Shown piece by piece: positions 1 to 8,630 of a stretch of DNA of 64,000 nucleotides; positions within the stretch are counted from its first letter, which is position 1; each line of letters begins with the position of its first letter. A program made the translations under genes and the position numbers. Source of the stretch: Ancylomarina subtilis. Its GTDB lineage: Bacteria > Bacteroidota > Bacteroidia > Bacteroidales > Marinifilaceae. The stretch lies in NCBI RefSeq assembly GCF_004217115.1, contig NZ_SHKN01000001.1:1615781-1679780 (forward strand), in the 5' to 3' direction. The notes under the pieces are model-generated. The model was not told the origin of the DNA. It saw nothing but the letters and a program-made list of their open reading frames with translations, and searched no databases.

Positions 1-339
1 CTTGATCCAGAGATAAAATAAACTTCTCGTTCATATTCGTTAGGTATAAAGGGATGGCTTATTAAATATGCTTACTAAACTCTAATGACTTAGGCAATAC
101 AAATCAAATTGCAAATGAAAACGTTTGCATATCAATCAAAAAAAATAGCATTTACATTCAAGTGATCTGTACAGTCCTAAGATAATAAACAAAAGTGTAT
201 CTTTTATTAGAGTTTAAGATGAGTGCACATTTCCTGGCACTCATCTTAAGGAATTAATCATATCAGCTAAATGTTTGTGAATATGAAACAAAGGATTTAG
301 TTTAACACCTAATAATCACAAAACAAAAAGCTTCATCGT
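1..339. other. Non-coding stretch downstream of glpD
   Basis: I see no coding region here. The stretch is AT-rich. Its only clear structure is the long inverted repeat at 214-249, listed separately. Confidence 0.6.
214..249. terminator. 13-bp perfect inverted repeat, candidate terminator or RNA hairpin
   Basis: The arms TTAAGATGAGTGC and GCACTCATCTTAA pair perfectly around a 10-nt loop. The hairpin lies about 90 bp beyond the glpD stop codon. It has no flanking T-tract on either side, so it is not a textbook intrinsic terminator. It could be a transcript 3' end or a protein-binding palindrome. Confidence 0.45.
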
Positions 340-1908
340 TTAGTCTAAAACATATCTCAAAGCTAAGGTTCTGTATTTCTCAACTTGATCAGCTTCCCAG
401 TTGGAATCAAAACCAAGTTCCTTTGCTAAAAGTTGAGCCACCTCCGGTGCAATTCGAGCACTCTCTCTGGCATCCAATAATAAGGCTCTGGTTCTTCGTG
501 ATAAAACATCTTCAACTGAACGAGCCATCTCATGACGAGCAGCCCAAACAACCTGAGCTTTTATTATTCCCAAGTCCTTACTCAGGTACTTAGCTAAATC
601 CTTATTTTCTTTGGCTAAAGCGAGTATCTTTTCAGAATCAGCCCCATAAAAATACAAGGGATCAGTCAAGTCGACATTCTTTTTCCAGCCGTGAATAGGC
701 ATATTCCGTGTAACTGATTTTTTTATTGGATATAAAGACACCTTTGATGCTGCATCAACAACTTCTTCTGCCATCTGACGATAAGTTGTCCACTTACCAC
801 CAGTAATTGTTATCAGACCAGCATCCGAGGTATAAATTTTATGCCCTCGCGAAATCTCTTTAGTCTTTTTACCCTCACCTGTTGGTGCTGCCAAAGGACG
901 TAATCCTGCAAATACCGATTTGACATCAGAACGTTTAGGCTCTTTTGCTAAAAATCGACCAGCTGTTTCCAAAATAAAATCAATCTCTTCTTCAAGTGCT
1001 CTTGGCTCTAATTCTGCTATTTCTTTTTGAACATCGGTGGTCCCAACAACAACCTTATTGTGCCAAGGCACAGCAAATAACACACGTCCATCATCCGTTT
1101 TAGGAATCATGATAGCGTAATCATTGGGAACGAATTCCTTGTCTAAAACAAGGTGCACACCTTGACTAACACAAACGATATCTCTTGACTTAGGTGCATC
1201 CATTTTAATAATATCATCAACAAATACACCTGTCGCATTAATAACAACTTTAGCTTTTATATCAATGCGATTACCTGTTTCACCGTCAATTGCAGCAACA
1301 CCCGATATTTTCCCATTCGCTTTGTTCAAGCCAACCACTTTCATATAATTGATTGCAGTTCCCCCATTCTCAACAAAAGTTTGGCATAGGTTAATCCCGT
1401 AACGTGCATCATCGAATTGCCCATCGTGATAAACAACCCCACCTCTAAGATTCTTTTGCTTTAAAGTTGGTATATACTTAAGTGTTCTTTTTCTTGAATA
1501 TGGCAATGAACGGCCTAATCCCAAACGGCCTGCCATAAAATCATAAACAGTTAATCCTAAAGTATAATAAGGTTTAACCCACCATTTATAACTAGGGATT
1601 ATGAAAGACTGATCTTTAACCAAGTGAGGTGCATTCTGCTTCATCAAACCTCTTTCTCGCAAGGCTTCTAGAACCAAAGAAATGTTTCCTTGTGCTAAAT
1701 ATCTAACACCACCATGTACTAACTTTGTACTTCTACTTGACGTTCCTTTCGTAAAATCATCCTGTTCCAGTAATAAAGTCTTCATTCCACGTGTTACAGC
1801 CTCAAGTGCAGCTCCGAGTCCCGACGCACCTCCTCCTACAATAACAACATCCCATTCCAGATTTGTCTTTTGTATTTCAGAGATCATATTTTCACGTACC
1901 ATTACCAT
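340..1908 (-). CDS. glpD: Glycerol-3-phosphate dehydrogenase, FAD-dependent
   Basis: Oxidises sn-glycerol-3-phosphate to dihydroxyacetone phosphate at the membrane, passing electrons through FAD to quinone. The 522-residue protein is the usual length for the GlpD/GlpA family. An N-terminal FAD dinucleotide-binding motif (VVIVGGGASGLGAALEA, about residues 21-37) is followed by the family stretch TSSRSTKLVHGGVRYL. The C-terminal GlpD domain starts near residue 395. I accept the first ATG because a strong Shine-Dalgarno (GGGAGGAAC) sits 6 nt upstream, which is rare in this phylum. The gene lies 3' of glpK on the same strand but is separated from it by a 356-bp gap with its own promoter and the glpK terminator. 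It would be the second step of glycerol catabolism after GlpK. No glycerol facilitator gene is seen nearby. Confidence 0.95.
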   Translation of the reverse strand: MVMVRENMISEIQKTNLEWDVVIVGGGASGLGAALEAVTRGMKTLLLEQDDFTKGTSSRSTKLVHGGVRYLAQGNISLVLEALRERGLMKQNAPHLVKDQSFIIPSYKWWVKPYYTLGLTVYDFMAGRLGLGRSLPYSRKRTLKYIPTLKQKNLRGGVVYHDGQFDDARYGINLCQTFVENGGTAINYMKVVGLNKANGKISGVAAIDGETGNRIDIKAKVVINATGVFVDDIIKMDAPKSRDIVCVSQGVHLVLDKEFVPNDYAIMIPKTDDGRVLFAVPWHNKVVVGTTDVQKEIAELEPRALEEEIDFILETAGRFLAKEPKRSDVKSVFAGLRPLAAPTGEGKKTKEISRGHKIYTSDAGLITITGGKWTTYRQMAEEVVDAASKVSLYPIKKSVTRNMPIHGWKKNVDLTDPLYFYGADSEKILALAKENKDLAKYLSKDLGIIKAQVVWAARHEMARSVEDVLSRRTRALLLDARESARIAPEVAQLLAKELGFDSNWEADQVEKYRTLALRYVLD

Positions 1909-2092
1909 TCTATTGTTCCTCCCTAATTATTGAGTTAATATCTTTAAGCGTGATTAGATCGTTCTTCAATTTCAGATCTTCAATCAATATTTAATCTTAC
2001 GACTATTACATTGCCTCATACATTGTATTACTATGTATAAATGCAAAATATATAAGCACACTCAGAAATTCTTTTTTAAGTTGCTTACAATA

Positions 2093-2124
2093 CAAACTTA
2101 GAAATAAATACATAGCTATACAAA
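2093..2124 (-). promoter_or_regulatory. Bacteroidota-type promoter for glpD
   Basis: Read on the minus strand, a -7 element TAAGTTTG (consensus TAnnTTTG) is preceded 20 nt upstream by a TTTG -33 element. Its location between glpK and glpD indicates separate transcription of glpD. Confidence 0.55.
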
Positions 2125-2210
2125 GTATGTCGTCATGTCTGTGCAATTTAGAATCAATCTACACCAAATACAAGAACTCAAATACTCATTTGAACAAATC
2201 CCATTCAACA

Positions 2211-2250
2211 AAAAAGGGGTGATAATCTATAAATTACCACCCCTTTTATT
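2211..2250 (-). terminator. Intrinsic terminator of glpK
   Basis: On the minus strand the arms AAAAGGGGTGGTAA and TTATCACCCCTTTT form a hairpin followed by a T-run, immediately 3' of the glpK stop codon. The A-rich flank on the other side could make it act in both directions. Confidence 0.7.
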
Positions 2251-2264
2251 ATCAATAATTGTCT

Positions 2265-3761
2265 CTAATCGTCTGAATCTAACCATTGTCCCGTTCTCCC
2301 AACAGCTCTTTTCCAATACTTTAAAGTTTTATCAACTTTGTCAATCTGCATTTTTGCATCATATACTTCAGTAATTTCCCAATGCGCTTTAATCTCCTCA
2401 ATATCTTTCCAAAACCCAACTGCTAAACCTGCTAAATAAGCAGACCCTAGAGCCGTAATTTCTTTCACATTAGGACGTACAACAGGGATACCAAGAATAT
2501 CCGATTGGAATTGCATAATGGTTTTATTCAGAACCGTACCTCCTGCCCGAAGCTGAGTCAATGCATTTCCCGAATCACGTTCCATAGCTTTTAAAACATC
2601 CCGAGAACGGAAAGCAATCGATTCAAGTGCTGCACGAGCAATATGTCCAGGTGTCGTTCCCATATTCAATCCCCAAAAAGTTCCTCTGGCATATTGATCC
2701 CAATAAGGAGCACCTAAACCCGTAAAAGCAGGCACAATATAAACGCCTCCGTTATCTTTCTCTGAAAGGGCTAATTCTTCAATTTCCTCAATAGAATGAA
2801 TCAGATTCATCTGATCGCGTAACCATTGTATAACGGCTCCTCCGATAAAAACACTTCCCTCAAGGGCATAGGTAACTTTATCTCCTATTTGCCAGGCAAT
2901 TGTTGTAATTAAATTATTATTCGAAGTCACAATCTGGTCACCTGTATTCATCAATATAAAACACCCGGTATTGTATGTGTTCTTCACCATCCCCTTCTCA
3001 AAACACATCTGGGCAAACAGAGCAGCTTGTTGATCACCACAAATACCTGCAATTGGAATCTCTACTCCAAATAATGACTTTGAAGTCATGCCATACACCT
3101 CACTTGAGGTACGTACTTCAGGTAATATATTTTGCGGTATATCTAAGAGTTCTAATAATTCCTTATCCCATTCCAATGATTTGATATTATATATCATAGT
3201 ACGACTGGCATTCGAAACATCAGTTACATGACAAGCCCCTTTAGTCAATTTCCATATAAGCCAGGAATCTACAGTTCCAAAAGCCAGCTTTCCTTCTTCA
3301 GCTTTTTGTCTTGCACCAGGGGTATTATCTAATAACCACTTAATTTTAGTTCCCGAAAAATAGGCATCCAAAATCAGACCAGTTTTATCTTTAATAGTTT
3401 GTGCGTAGCCTTTTTCTTTCAACTCATCGCAATACTGGGAGGTTCTTCTATCCTGCCAAACAATTGCATTACCAATCGGTTTCCCCGTTTCCTTATCCCA
3501 GAGTATTGTTGTTTCTCTCTGATTCGTGATACCAATTGCTTTAATATCTTCAGCCCTAAGGCCTGCCTTTTGGATTGCCTCTTCAGCAACTGAAGCCTGA
3601 GAGTACCATATTTCATTCGCATCCTGCTCAATCCAGCTTAAACGCGGTGAAAACTGTTCAAATTCCTTTTGTGCAATTGAGATGATCTTGCCTGATTTAT
3701 CGAAGATAATGGCTCTGGATATAGATGTTCCCTGATCTAAGGATAGGATATATTTTTGCAT
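2265..3761 (-). CDS. glpK: Glycerol kinase
   Basis: Phosphorylates glycerol to sn-glycerol-3-phosphate with ATP in the cytoplasm. It is an FGGY-family kinase with the N-terminal signature [18 protein letters not shown], the substrate-binding region around [12 protein letters not shown], and the C-terminal ATPase core ([40 protein letters not shown]). The 498 residues are standard for the family. The gene starts 21 bp after the stop codon of a PadR-type regulator on the same strand, so the two are probably co-transcribed. With glpD downstream it forms a glycerol utilisation locus. There is no Shine-Dalgarno, as is usual for this phylum. Confidence 0.96.
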   Translation of the reverse strand: MQKYILSLDQGTSISRAIIFDKSGKIISIAQKEFEQFSPRLSWIEQDANEIWYSQASVAEEAIQKAGLRAEDIKAIGITNQRETTILWDKETGKPIGNAIVWQDRRTSQYCDELKEKGYAQTIKDKTGLILDAYFSGTKIKWLLDNTPGARQKAEEGKLAFGTVDSWLIWKLTKGACHVTDVSNASRTMIYNIKSLEWDKELLELLDIPQNILPEVRTSSEVYGMTSKSLFGVEIPIAGICGDQQAALFAQMCFEKGMVKNTYNTGCFILMNTGDQIVTSNNNLITTIAWQIGDKVTYALEGSVFIGGAVIQWLRDQMNLIHSIEEIEELALSEKDNGGVYIVPAFTGLGAPYWDQYARGTFWGLNMGTTPGHIARAALESIAFRSRDVLKAMERDSGNALTQLRAGGTVLNKTIMQFQSDILGIPVVRPNVKEITALGSAYLAGLAVGFWKDIEEIKAHWEITEVYDAKMQIDKVDKTLKYWKRAVGRTGQWLDSDD

Positions 3762-3782
3762 AGCTGTCGATATATTAAATGT

Positions 3783-4148
3783 TTATTTCAGAGAGTCTGT
3801 TTTGTTAAGAATCTTTTCTACTGAAGAGTTGAGTGAACCAACATATTCATTCATAGTACCTAAAATGGCTAATCCATCTTCGGTAAGCTTGTAGTATTTA
3901 CGAGGAATACCGGATTCCTGCTCGGCCCATTCTGAAGTTACCAATCCTTCTTTTTTCAGTCTATTCAAAAGAGGATAAATTGTTCCTTCAGCAATTTCTA
4001 GTGAAGTAAATTGGTTCATATCACTAATGAGTTCGTAGCCATAACACGGGCGTGAACGCAATAGCAAAATGATAATATATTCTAGCAATCCCTTTTTGTA
4101 TTGGGATTTCCATTTGGCAATAAAATATTCGTTGTTTTCTGATTCCAT
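3783..4148 (-). CDS. PadR-family transcriptional regulator
   Basis: A winged-helix DNA-binding protein of the PadR family, which usually act as ligand-responsive repressors. The winged helix spans roughly residues 16-90 from the chosen start: KGLLEYIIILLL, YGYELISDM, the recognition region EGTIYPLLNRLKKEGLV, and the wing SGIPRKYYKLTEDG. I chose the ATG at 4148, giving 121 residues, because the open frame upstream of it (to 4196) reads poorly and the usual PadR length is 100-120 residues. It sits 21 bp ahead of glpK, so it may control glycerol use, but that target is inferred from position only. Its effector is unknown. Confidence 0.85.
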   Translation of the reverse strand: MESENNEYFIAKWKSQYKKGLLEYIIILLLRSRPCYGYELISDMNQFTSLEIAEGTIYPLLNRLKKEGLVTSEWAEQESGIPRKYYKLTEDGLAILGTMNEYVGSLNSSVEKILNKTDSLK

Positions 4149-4272
4149 AGTACCAAAAGATTGTTCATCTCTATATTGAGATATCAATAGATGCAAAGAC
4201 TATCTGCAACAAAATAGAGCAGATAAAAACTGTGCTGTCTAATTTAATTTGATCAAATCGACCACTCGTTTA

Positions 4273-4280
4273 CAAATATA
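4273..4280 (-). promoter_or_regulatory. Possible -7 element for padR-glpK
   Basis: On the minus strand this reads TATATTTG, matching TAnnTTTG. A well-spaced -33 element is not obvious. It would leave a leader of about 115 nt before the padR ATG at 4148. Confidence 0.4.
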
Positions 4281-4429
4281 TTATAATAAATTAAACAACA
4301 TTTAAAGAAAGCTAATCTTTTAAAGAGAGAATTAAGATTGCTTCATATCTTTCGATTTTATCCCATTAATTCATGTCTTTCACTTATCAGTTTGCTTATC
4401 TATTAGATTGAAATATTCAGATATTAAAA

Positions 4430-4454
4430 AGGGAGCCACAATTTGTAGCTCCCT
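4430..4454 (-). terminator. Intrinsic terminator of the etf-acyl-CoA dehydrogenase operon
   Basis: AGGGAGC and GCTCCCT form a 7-bp GC-rich stem around an 11-nt loop, with a T-run on the 3' side in the minus-strand reading. It lies 25 bp after the acyl-CoA dehydrogenase stop codon. Confidence 0.7.
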
Positions 4455-4479
4455 CTATATCTAATGAATTAAATAGGGC

Positions 4480-6195
4480 TTATTTTTTGAAAATCCCCAA
4501 ATCCTTCAATTCAGAACTCATGATATAGTCAAGGTGAGCAGCACACTTGGCTTTACCCATCTTAACAAAAGCCTCACATGAAGCTTGATACTTATCGTTA
4601 CGAGTTGTATCCATTAACATTAGGTAACCCATGATAATGTATCCAGCCATTTCAACCAAACGACGAGCATGGAAATCCAAGAAGTCGTTATGATCTGCAG
4701 TCGCATTAATCTCATTAACTCTTGCAACAGCTTTTTCATATCGCTCAGTCATTCCCTTAAGCGTTGTTCTGATGTACTCCAATTGTGGATTTAACTCAGC
4801 CTCTTCGTAGAATTTGATTTGAGCAAGATACTGACCTGTTGTAACACCACGAACAGCAGCTACAACTTGCAATTGAGTTGTACCTTCGTAAATATTTGTA
4901 ATACGGGCATCACGAACCAAACGCTCAATTGGGTAATCTTTCATATAACCCGAACCTGCGTGAATTTGTAATGAATCGTATGCAATCTCGTTACAAAACT
5001 CAGAAGCAAATAATTTCAATAGTGGCGTAAACACATCAGCTAAACGCTGGTATTTCTTCATATCGTTTCTCTCGTCTTTATCCAAAGAACGATCCTGAGA
5101 AATATGGTAATAAGCTTTATATACATCAACCATACGAGATGTTTCATACAATACAGAACGAGAAGCGTTCAGCTTAGCTTCCATATTTGTCAACATTTCA
5201 TATACAGCCGGGAATTCAATAATTGCTTTACCGAACTGACGACGCTCTTTAGCATATGCAAGACCTTCACGGTAAGCAGCTTCAGCAATACCCACTGACT
5301 GAGCACCCACTCCTAAACGAGCACCGTTCATCAATGACATTACGTACTTGATAAGTCCCATTTTACGAGAACCTACCAATTCAGCAGGTGCATTGGTAAA
5401 TACCAACTCACAAGTAGGTGAACCAATGATACCCATTTTGTGCTCGATACGACGAACCTTAACTGCCATATGCTTTTTATCGTAAATAAACATAGACAAA
5501 CCACGACCATCGTTAGTTCCTTCCTCTGAACGAGCCAAAACCAAAGAAACATCACCATCACCATTGGTAATAAAACGCTTCACACCGTTTAGATACCACT
5601 GATCTTCGTCAGCATTGTAAGTCGCTTTCAACTGTACAGCTTGCAAGTCAGATCCTGCATCCGGCTCAGTTAAATCCATAGCTGCAGTCGCACCTTTGGC
5701 AAAACGTGGCAAATAGTTTTCTTTTTGCTCCTTAGATGCAAATTCGTGAATGGTTTCAGCACAGTCCTGAAGCCCCCAGATATTCGCAAAACCACCATCG
5801 GCACGGGATACCAATTCGGCAGCCATTACGTAAGGTACAATTGGGAAGTTCAAACCATCGTACTCACGTGGAAGACTCATCCCGATCAAACCTGCTTTTG
5901 TTAAAGCATCATGATTTTCCTGAGTTCCTCTAGCGTAAATAACACGATCATTTACAACCTGAGGACCTTCCTGATCAACACCTTCGGCATTCGGTCCAAT
6001 AATATCACCACAAATCTCACCTACAATTTCCAGGGTACGATCGTAGCTATCCATAGCATCCTCAAAATCAAGAGGTGCATAGTCATACTTGTCTTTATCT
6101 TCGAAGCCACGCTCTTTAAGCGCAACAATTTTTTTCATTAACGGGTGTTCCAGGTGGAACTTCATGTCCTCGTTATCTGTATAGAAATTAGCCAT
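4480..6195 (-). CDS. Acyl-CoA dehydrogenase family protein
   Basis: A flavoprotein that would introduce the alpha-beta double bond into an acyl-CoA and pass the electrons to ETF. The acyl-CoA dehydrogenase fold is clear: an N-terminal helical domain, the middle-domain FAD motif MDLTEPDAGSDLQAV, the ITNGDGD stretch, and the C-terminal signature RDARITNIYEGTTQLQ. An extra C-terminal region of about 120 residues, typical of the larger Bacteroidota homologues, brings it to 571 residues. I prefer the start MANFYTDNED at 6195, because the residues upstream in the longer frame look non-coding. It is the last gene of the etfB-etfA operon, which fits direct electron transfer to that ETF. Chain-length preference cannot be read from the sequence. 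Confidence 0.93.
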   Translation of the reverse strand: MANFYTDNEDMKFHLEHPLMKKIVALKERGFEDKDKYDYAPLDFEDAMDSYDRTLEIVGEICGDIIGPNAEGVDQEGPQVVNDRVIYARGTQENHDALTKAGLIGMSLPREYDGLNFPIVPYVMAAELVSRADGGFANIWGLQDCAETIHEFASKEQKENYLPRFAKGATAAMDLTEPDAGSDLQAVQLKATYNADEDQWYLNGVKRFITNGDGDVSLVLARSEEGTNDGRGLSMFIYDKKHMAVKVRRIEHKMGIIGSPTCELVFTNAPAELVGSRKMGLIKYVMSLMNGARLGVGAQSVGIAEAAYREGLAYAKERRQFGKAIIEFPAVYEMLTNMEAKLNASRSVLYETSRMVDVYKAYYHISQDRSLDKDERNDMKKYQRLADVFTPLLKLFASEFCNEIAYDSLQIHAGSGYMKDYPIERLVRDARITNIYEGTTQLQVVAAVRGVTTGQYLAQIKFYEEAELNPQLEYIRTTLKGMTERYEKAVARVNEINATADHNDFLDFHARRLVEMAGYIIMGYLMLMDTTRNDKYQASCEAFVKMGKAKCAAHLDYIMSSELKDLGIFKK

Positions 6196-6280
6196 TTCTT
6201 TAGATGTATTTTGTAGTAAACTGACCAAAAGTTGGTTCGACCAACACTCCGCTCAACTTACTCGAGTTTGAACTAAATTA

Positions 6281-7300
6281 TTACTTGGTATTCTCTTTGT
6301 ACTTCTTGATCATCTTAGGTATCACATCAGCAATATCACCTGTAATTACATAGTCAGCAAAGTTGTTGATTGGTGCGTTCTTATCTGTATTGATAGCAAT
6401 CACCATTGATGACTCTTCCATACCGGCAGTATGTTGAATCTGCCCCGAAATACCACAAGCAATATAAAGCTTTGGACGTACAGTTACACCTGTTTGACCA
6501 ATTTGGCGCTCATGAGAAGCATAACCTGCATCAACTGCAGCACGAGAAGCACCAACTTCACCACCAATTACATTGGCCAATTCAGTTAGTTTATCGAAAT
6601 TCTCTTTTGAACCCACACCGTAACCACCTGCTACAATAATACCTGCATTTTTGATGTTTACTTTAGATTTCTCCATGTGACGCTCAATCACTTTCACCAC
6701 AAAGTCTTCTGAATTCAGGTATTTTTCAACCTCGATATTCTTCACTTTTCCTTTGTAAGCTTCTGAACGAATTTCTTTTTTCATTACCCCTTCACGAACT
6801 GTTGCCATTTGTGGACGACAATCCGGGTTGATAATAGTTGCAACAATATTTCCTCCAAATGCAGGACGAATTTGGTACAATAAATCTTTATACTCTTTCT
6901 TATTCTTTTTGTCTTCGTGATCACCAATAATTAAACTGGTACAATCTGCTGTCAGACCTGAATGAAGAGCTGAAGAAACACGAGGTCCTAAATCGCGACC
7001 GATACTCGTAGCACCCATCAAAGCAATTTGAGGTTTTTCTTCCTGGAATAATTTTACAATGATTGAAGTATGAGGTAAAGTTGTGTATGGGTAAAGACGT
7101 TTATCATCTGCCATCCATACAGTATCAACACCATAAGGGATAATTTGTTTTTCAACTCCTTTTAGATCTGCACCAATAACGACAGCTTCAAGATTACACT
7201 TTAAATCATCAGCTAACGATCTACCCTTGGTTAAAAGTTCAAGACTTACATCTGCAATCTGTCCCTCTTCTATTTCGCAATATACAAATACGTTGTTCAC
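6281..7300 (-). CDS. etfA: Electron transfer flavoprotein alpha subunit
   Basis: The alpha subunit of the ETF heterodimer, which carries the FAD that accepts electrons from acyl-CoA dehydrogenases. The C-terminal FAD-binding domain is recognisable from GGYGVGSKENF, the GASRAAVDAGY stretch, QIGQTGVTVRPKLYIACGISG and the terminal NTDKNAPI. The N-terminal domain is the ETF alpha/beta Rossmann-like fold. The protein has 339 residues, slightly longer than the classical ~315. Translation starts at GTG (codon at 7298-7300); the next in-frame ATG would remove too much of the N-terminal domain. It lies between etfB (50-bp gap) and the acyl-CoA dehydrogenase. Confidence 0.95.
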   Translation of the reverse strand: MNNVFVYCEIEEGQIADVSLELLTKGRSLADDLKCNLEAVVIGADLKGVEKQIIPYGVDTVWMADDKRLYPYTTLPHTSIIVKLFQEEKPQIALMGATSIGRDLGPRVSSALHSGLTADCTSLIIGDHEDKKNKKEYKDLLYQIRPAFGGNIVATIINPDCRPQMATVREGVMKKEIRSEAYKGKVKNIEVEKYLNSEDFVVKVIERHMEKSKVNIKNAGIIVAGGYGVGSKENFDKLTELANVIGGEVGASRAAVDAGYASHERQIGQTGVTVRPKLYIACGISGQIQHTAGMEESSMVIAINTDKNAPINNFADYVITGDIADVIPKMIKKYKENTK

Positions 7301-7350
7301 GGTTCTTAATTTTAAAATTCTACATTGAGATGACTGGTAAAACCAATCGA

Positions 7351-8226
7351 TTAACCAATTGTATGGTTAGCAATTAATTCTTTCATTAGCTCATCCATAT
7401 CTGCATCGGTAGGCTCAAGCACTTTTGCTTCTTTAGCCTGAAATACAACATTTTCGATAGCTTTCACCTTTGTTGGAGAACCGGTTAAACCTAACTCTTC
7501 AGCCTTAGTTTCAATATCGTTAACACTCCACTCGCCAATGTTTAAGTAAGGACGATTGTTATGTAATGCAATATAATCTTCATCAGCGTTTTGCATCTCT
7601 GAAACCGCTCTTGCATGCTTGTATTTCATCACAAACTTTGCATTACGAGGACGACAATCAGGAGCAGAAGCATTTACTGTCACAACCATTGGCATAGCAC
7701 CTTCTACAGTTTCAACACCACGCTCTAAACGACGCTTAACAACAATTTTGCCTTTTTCAGCAGAAATAATATCCTCGGCATAAGTAATCTGCGGGAAAGC
7801 TAATTTCTCAGCTACCTGAGGACCTACCTGAGCTGTATCACCATCAATTGCCTGACGACCTGCAATGATAATATCAATATTTTCAATTTTCTTCAAAGCC
7901 TGTGAAATAGCATATGAAGTTGCCAAAGTATCAGAACCGGCAAATGCACGGTCAGATAAAAGGAAACCATTATCAGCTCCTCGGTATAAACCTTCGCGGA
8001 TAATCTCAGCTGCTCGACCTGGCCCCATGGTTAAAAGTGTAATTTCTGTTCCAGGGTATTTATCTTTCAAACGTAAAGCTTGTTCAAGTGCATTCAAATC
8101 TTCAGGGTTGAAGATTGCAGGCAAAACAGCTCTATTCACAGTTCCATCAGCTTTCATAGCATCTTTCCCAACATTACGAGTATCGGGAACCTGCTTAGCA
8201 AGAACAACAATTTTTAATCCTTTCAT
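7351..8226 (-). CDS. etfB: Electron transfer flavoprotein beta subunit
   Basis: The beta subunit of ETF. It starts with the family-typical strand LKIVVLAKQVPDT and contains the signature region GRQAIDGDTAQVGPQVAEKL (about residues 121-140), then VKRRLERGVETVEG. At 291 residues it is somewhat longer than the mitochondrial type. It is the first gene of the operon etfB-etfA-acyl-CoA dehydrogenase and has a good Bacteroidota promoter about 145 bp upstream. Whether this ETF is classical or electron-bifurcating cannot be settled here; nothing adjacent suggests bifurcation. Confidence 0.95.
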   Translation of the reverse strand: MKGLKIVVLAKQVPDTRNVGKDAMKADGTVNRAVLPAIFNPEDLNALEQALRLKDKYPGTEITLLTMGPGRAAEIIREGLYRGADNGFLLSDRAFAGSDTLATSYAISQALKKIENIDIIIAGRQAIDGDTAQVGPQVAEKLAFPQITYAEDIISAEKGKIVVKRRLERGVETVEGAMPMVVTVNASAPDCRPRNAKFVMKYKHARAVSEMQNADEDYIALHNNRPYLNIGEWSVNDIETKAEELGLTGSPTKVKAIENVVFQAKEAKVLEPTDADMDELMKELIANHTIG

Positions 8227-8630
8227 TGTTATATGTTTTATCAGTTTATAATCGAATGCTTCCTACTATATCTCAATTTCATTATTTATGAAAACGAAAC
8301 CATCAGTCTCTTCGATTACAATTTGTTATTATTCGGTTTCAAGCTTTTCTTGAGCCTAAAATCAGGCTTAGCAAATATATGGAATACACTACTTAAAACA
8401 AATTTATATAAGCAACTGAAATGGTGGTGTAGAAATCCTTCTTAATCTTTAAATTTCAAAAGATTACGCAAAGTCAATGAGAATAAATCAACTCCCATTT
8501 TATTAATATAAATCAGACGATAAGCTCCCCTATTAAAATCTTCTCTAAAAAAATTTAATTCCATCTGTTTCTCCATTTATTATTAATGGTAACTTTAATA
8601 CCTCTTAATAAACCATAAGTAAATGATCAA
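8227..8630. other. Divergent intergenic region etfB / cstA
   Basis: A 404-bp gene-free stretch between divergent genes. It contains a convincing promoter for etfB (8372-8402). I find no equally clear TAnnTTTG element pointing toward cstA. Confidence 0.6.
8372..8402 (-). promoter_or_regulatory. Bacteroidota-type promoter for etfBA-acd
   Basis: On the minus strand a TTTG -33 element is followed after 19 nt by a -7 element TATATTTG. It points at etfB, leaving a leader of about 140 nt. Confidence 0.6.

Larger units (their letters stand above)
1909..2264. other. glpK-glpD intergenic region (promoter, terminator)
   Basis: This 356-bp spacer holds no convincing gene. It contains the intrinsic terminator of glpK (2211-2250) and a Bacteroidota-type promoter pointing at glpD (2093-2124), leaving a leader of roughly 180 nt in front of glpD. 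Confidence 0.6.

Noticed and set aside
1682-1933. Plus-strand reading frame of 83 codons within glpD
   Set aside because: It lies opposite the well-supported glpD sequence and has no family features; it is a shadow of the real gene.
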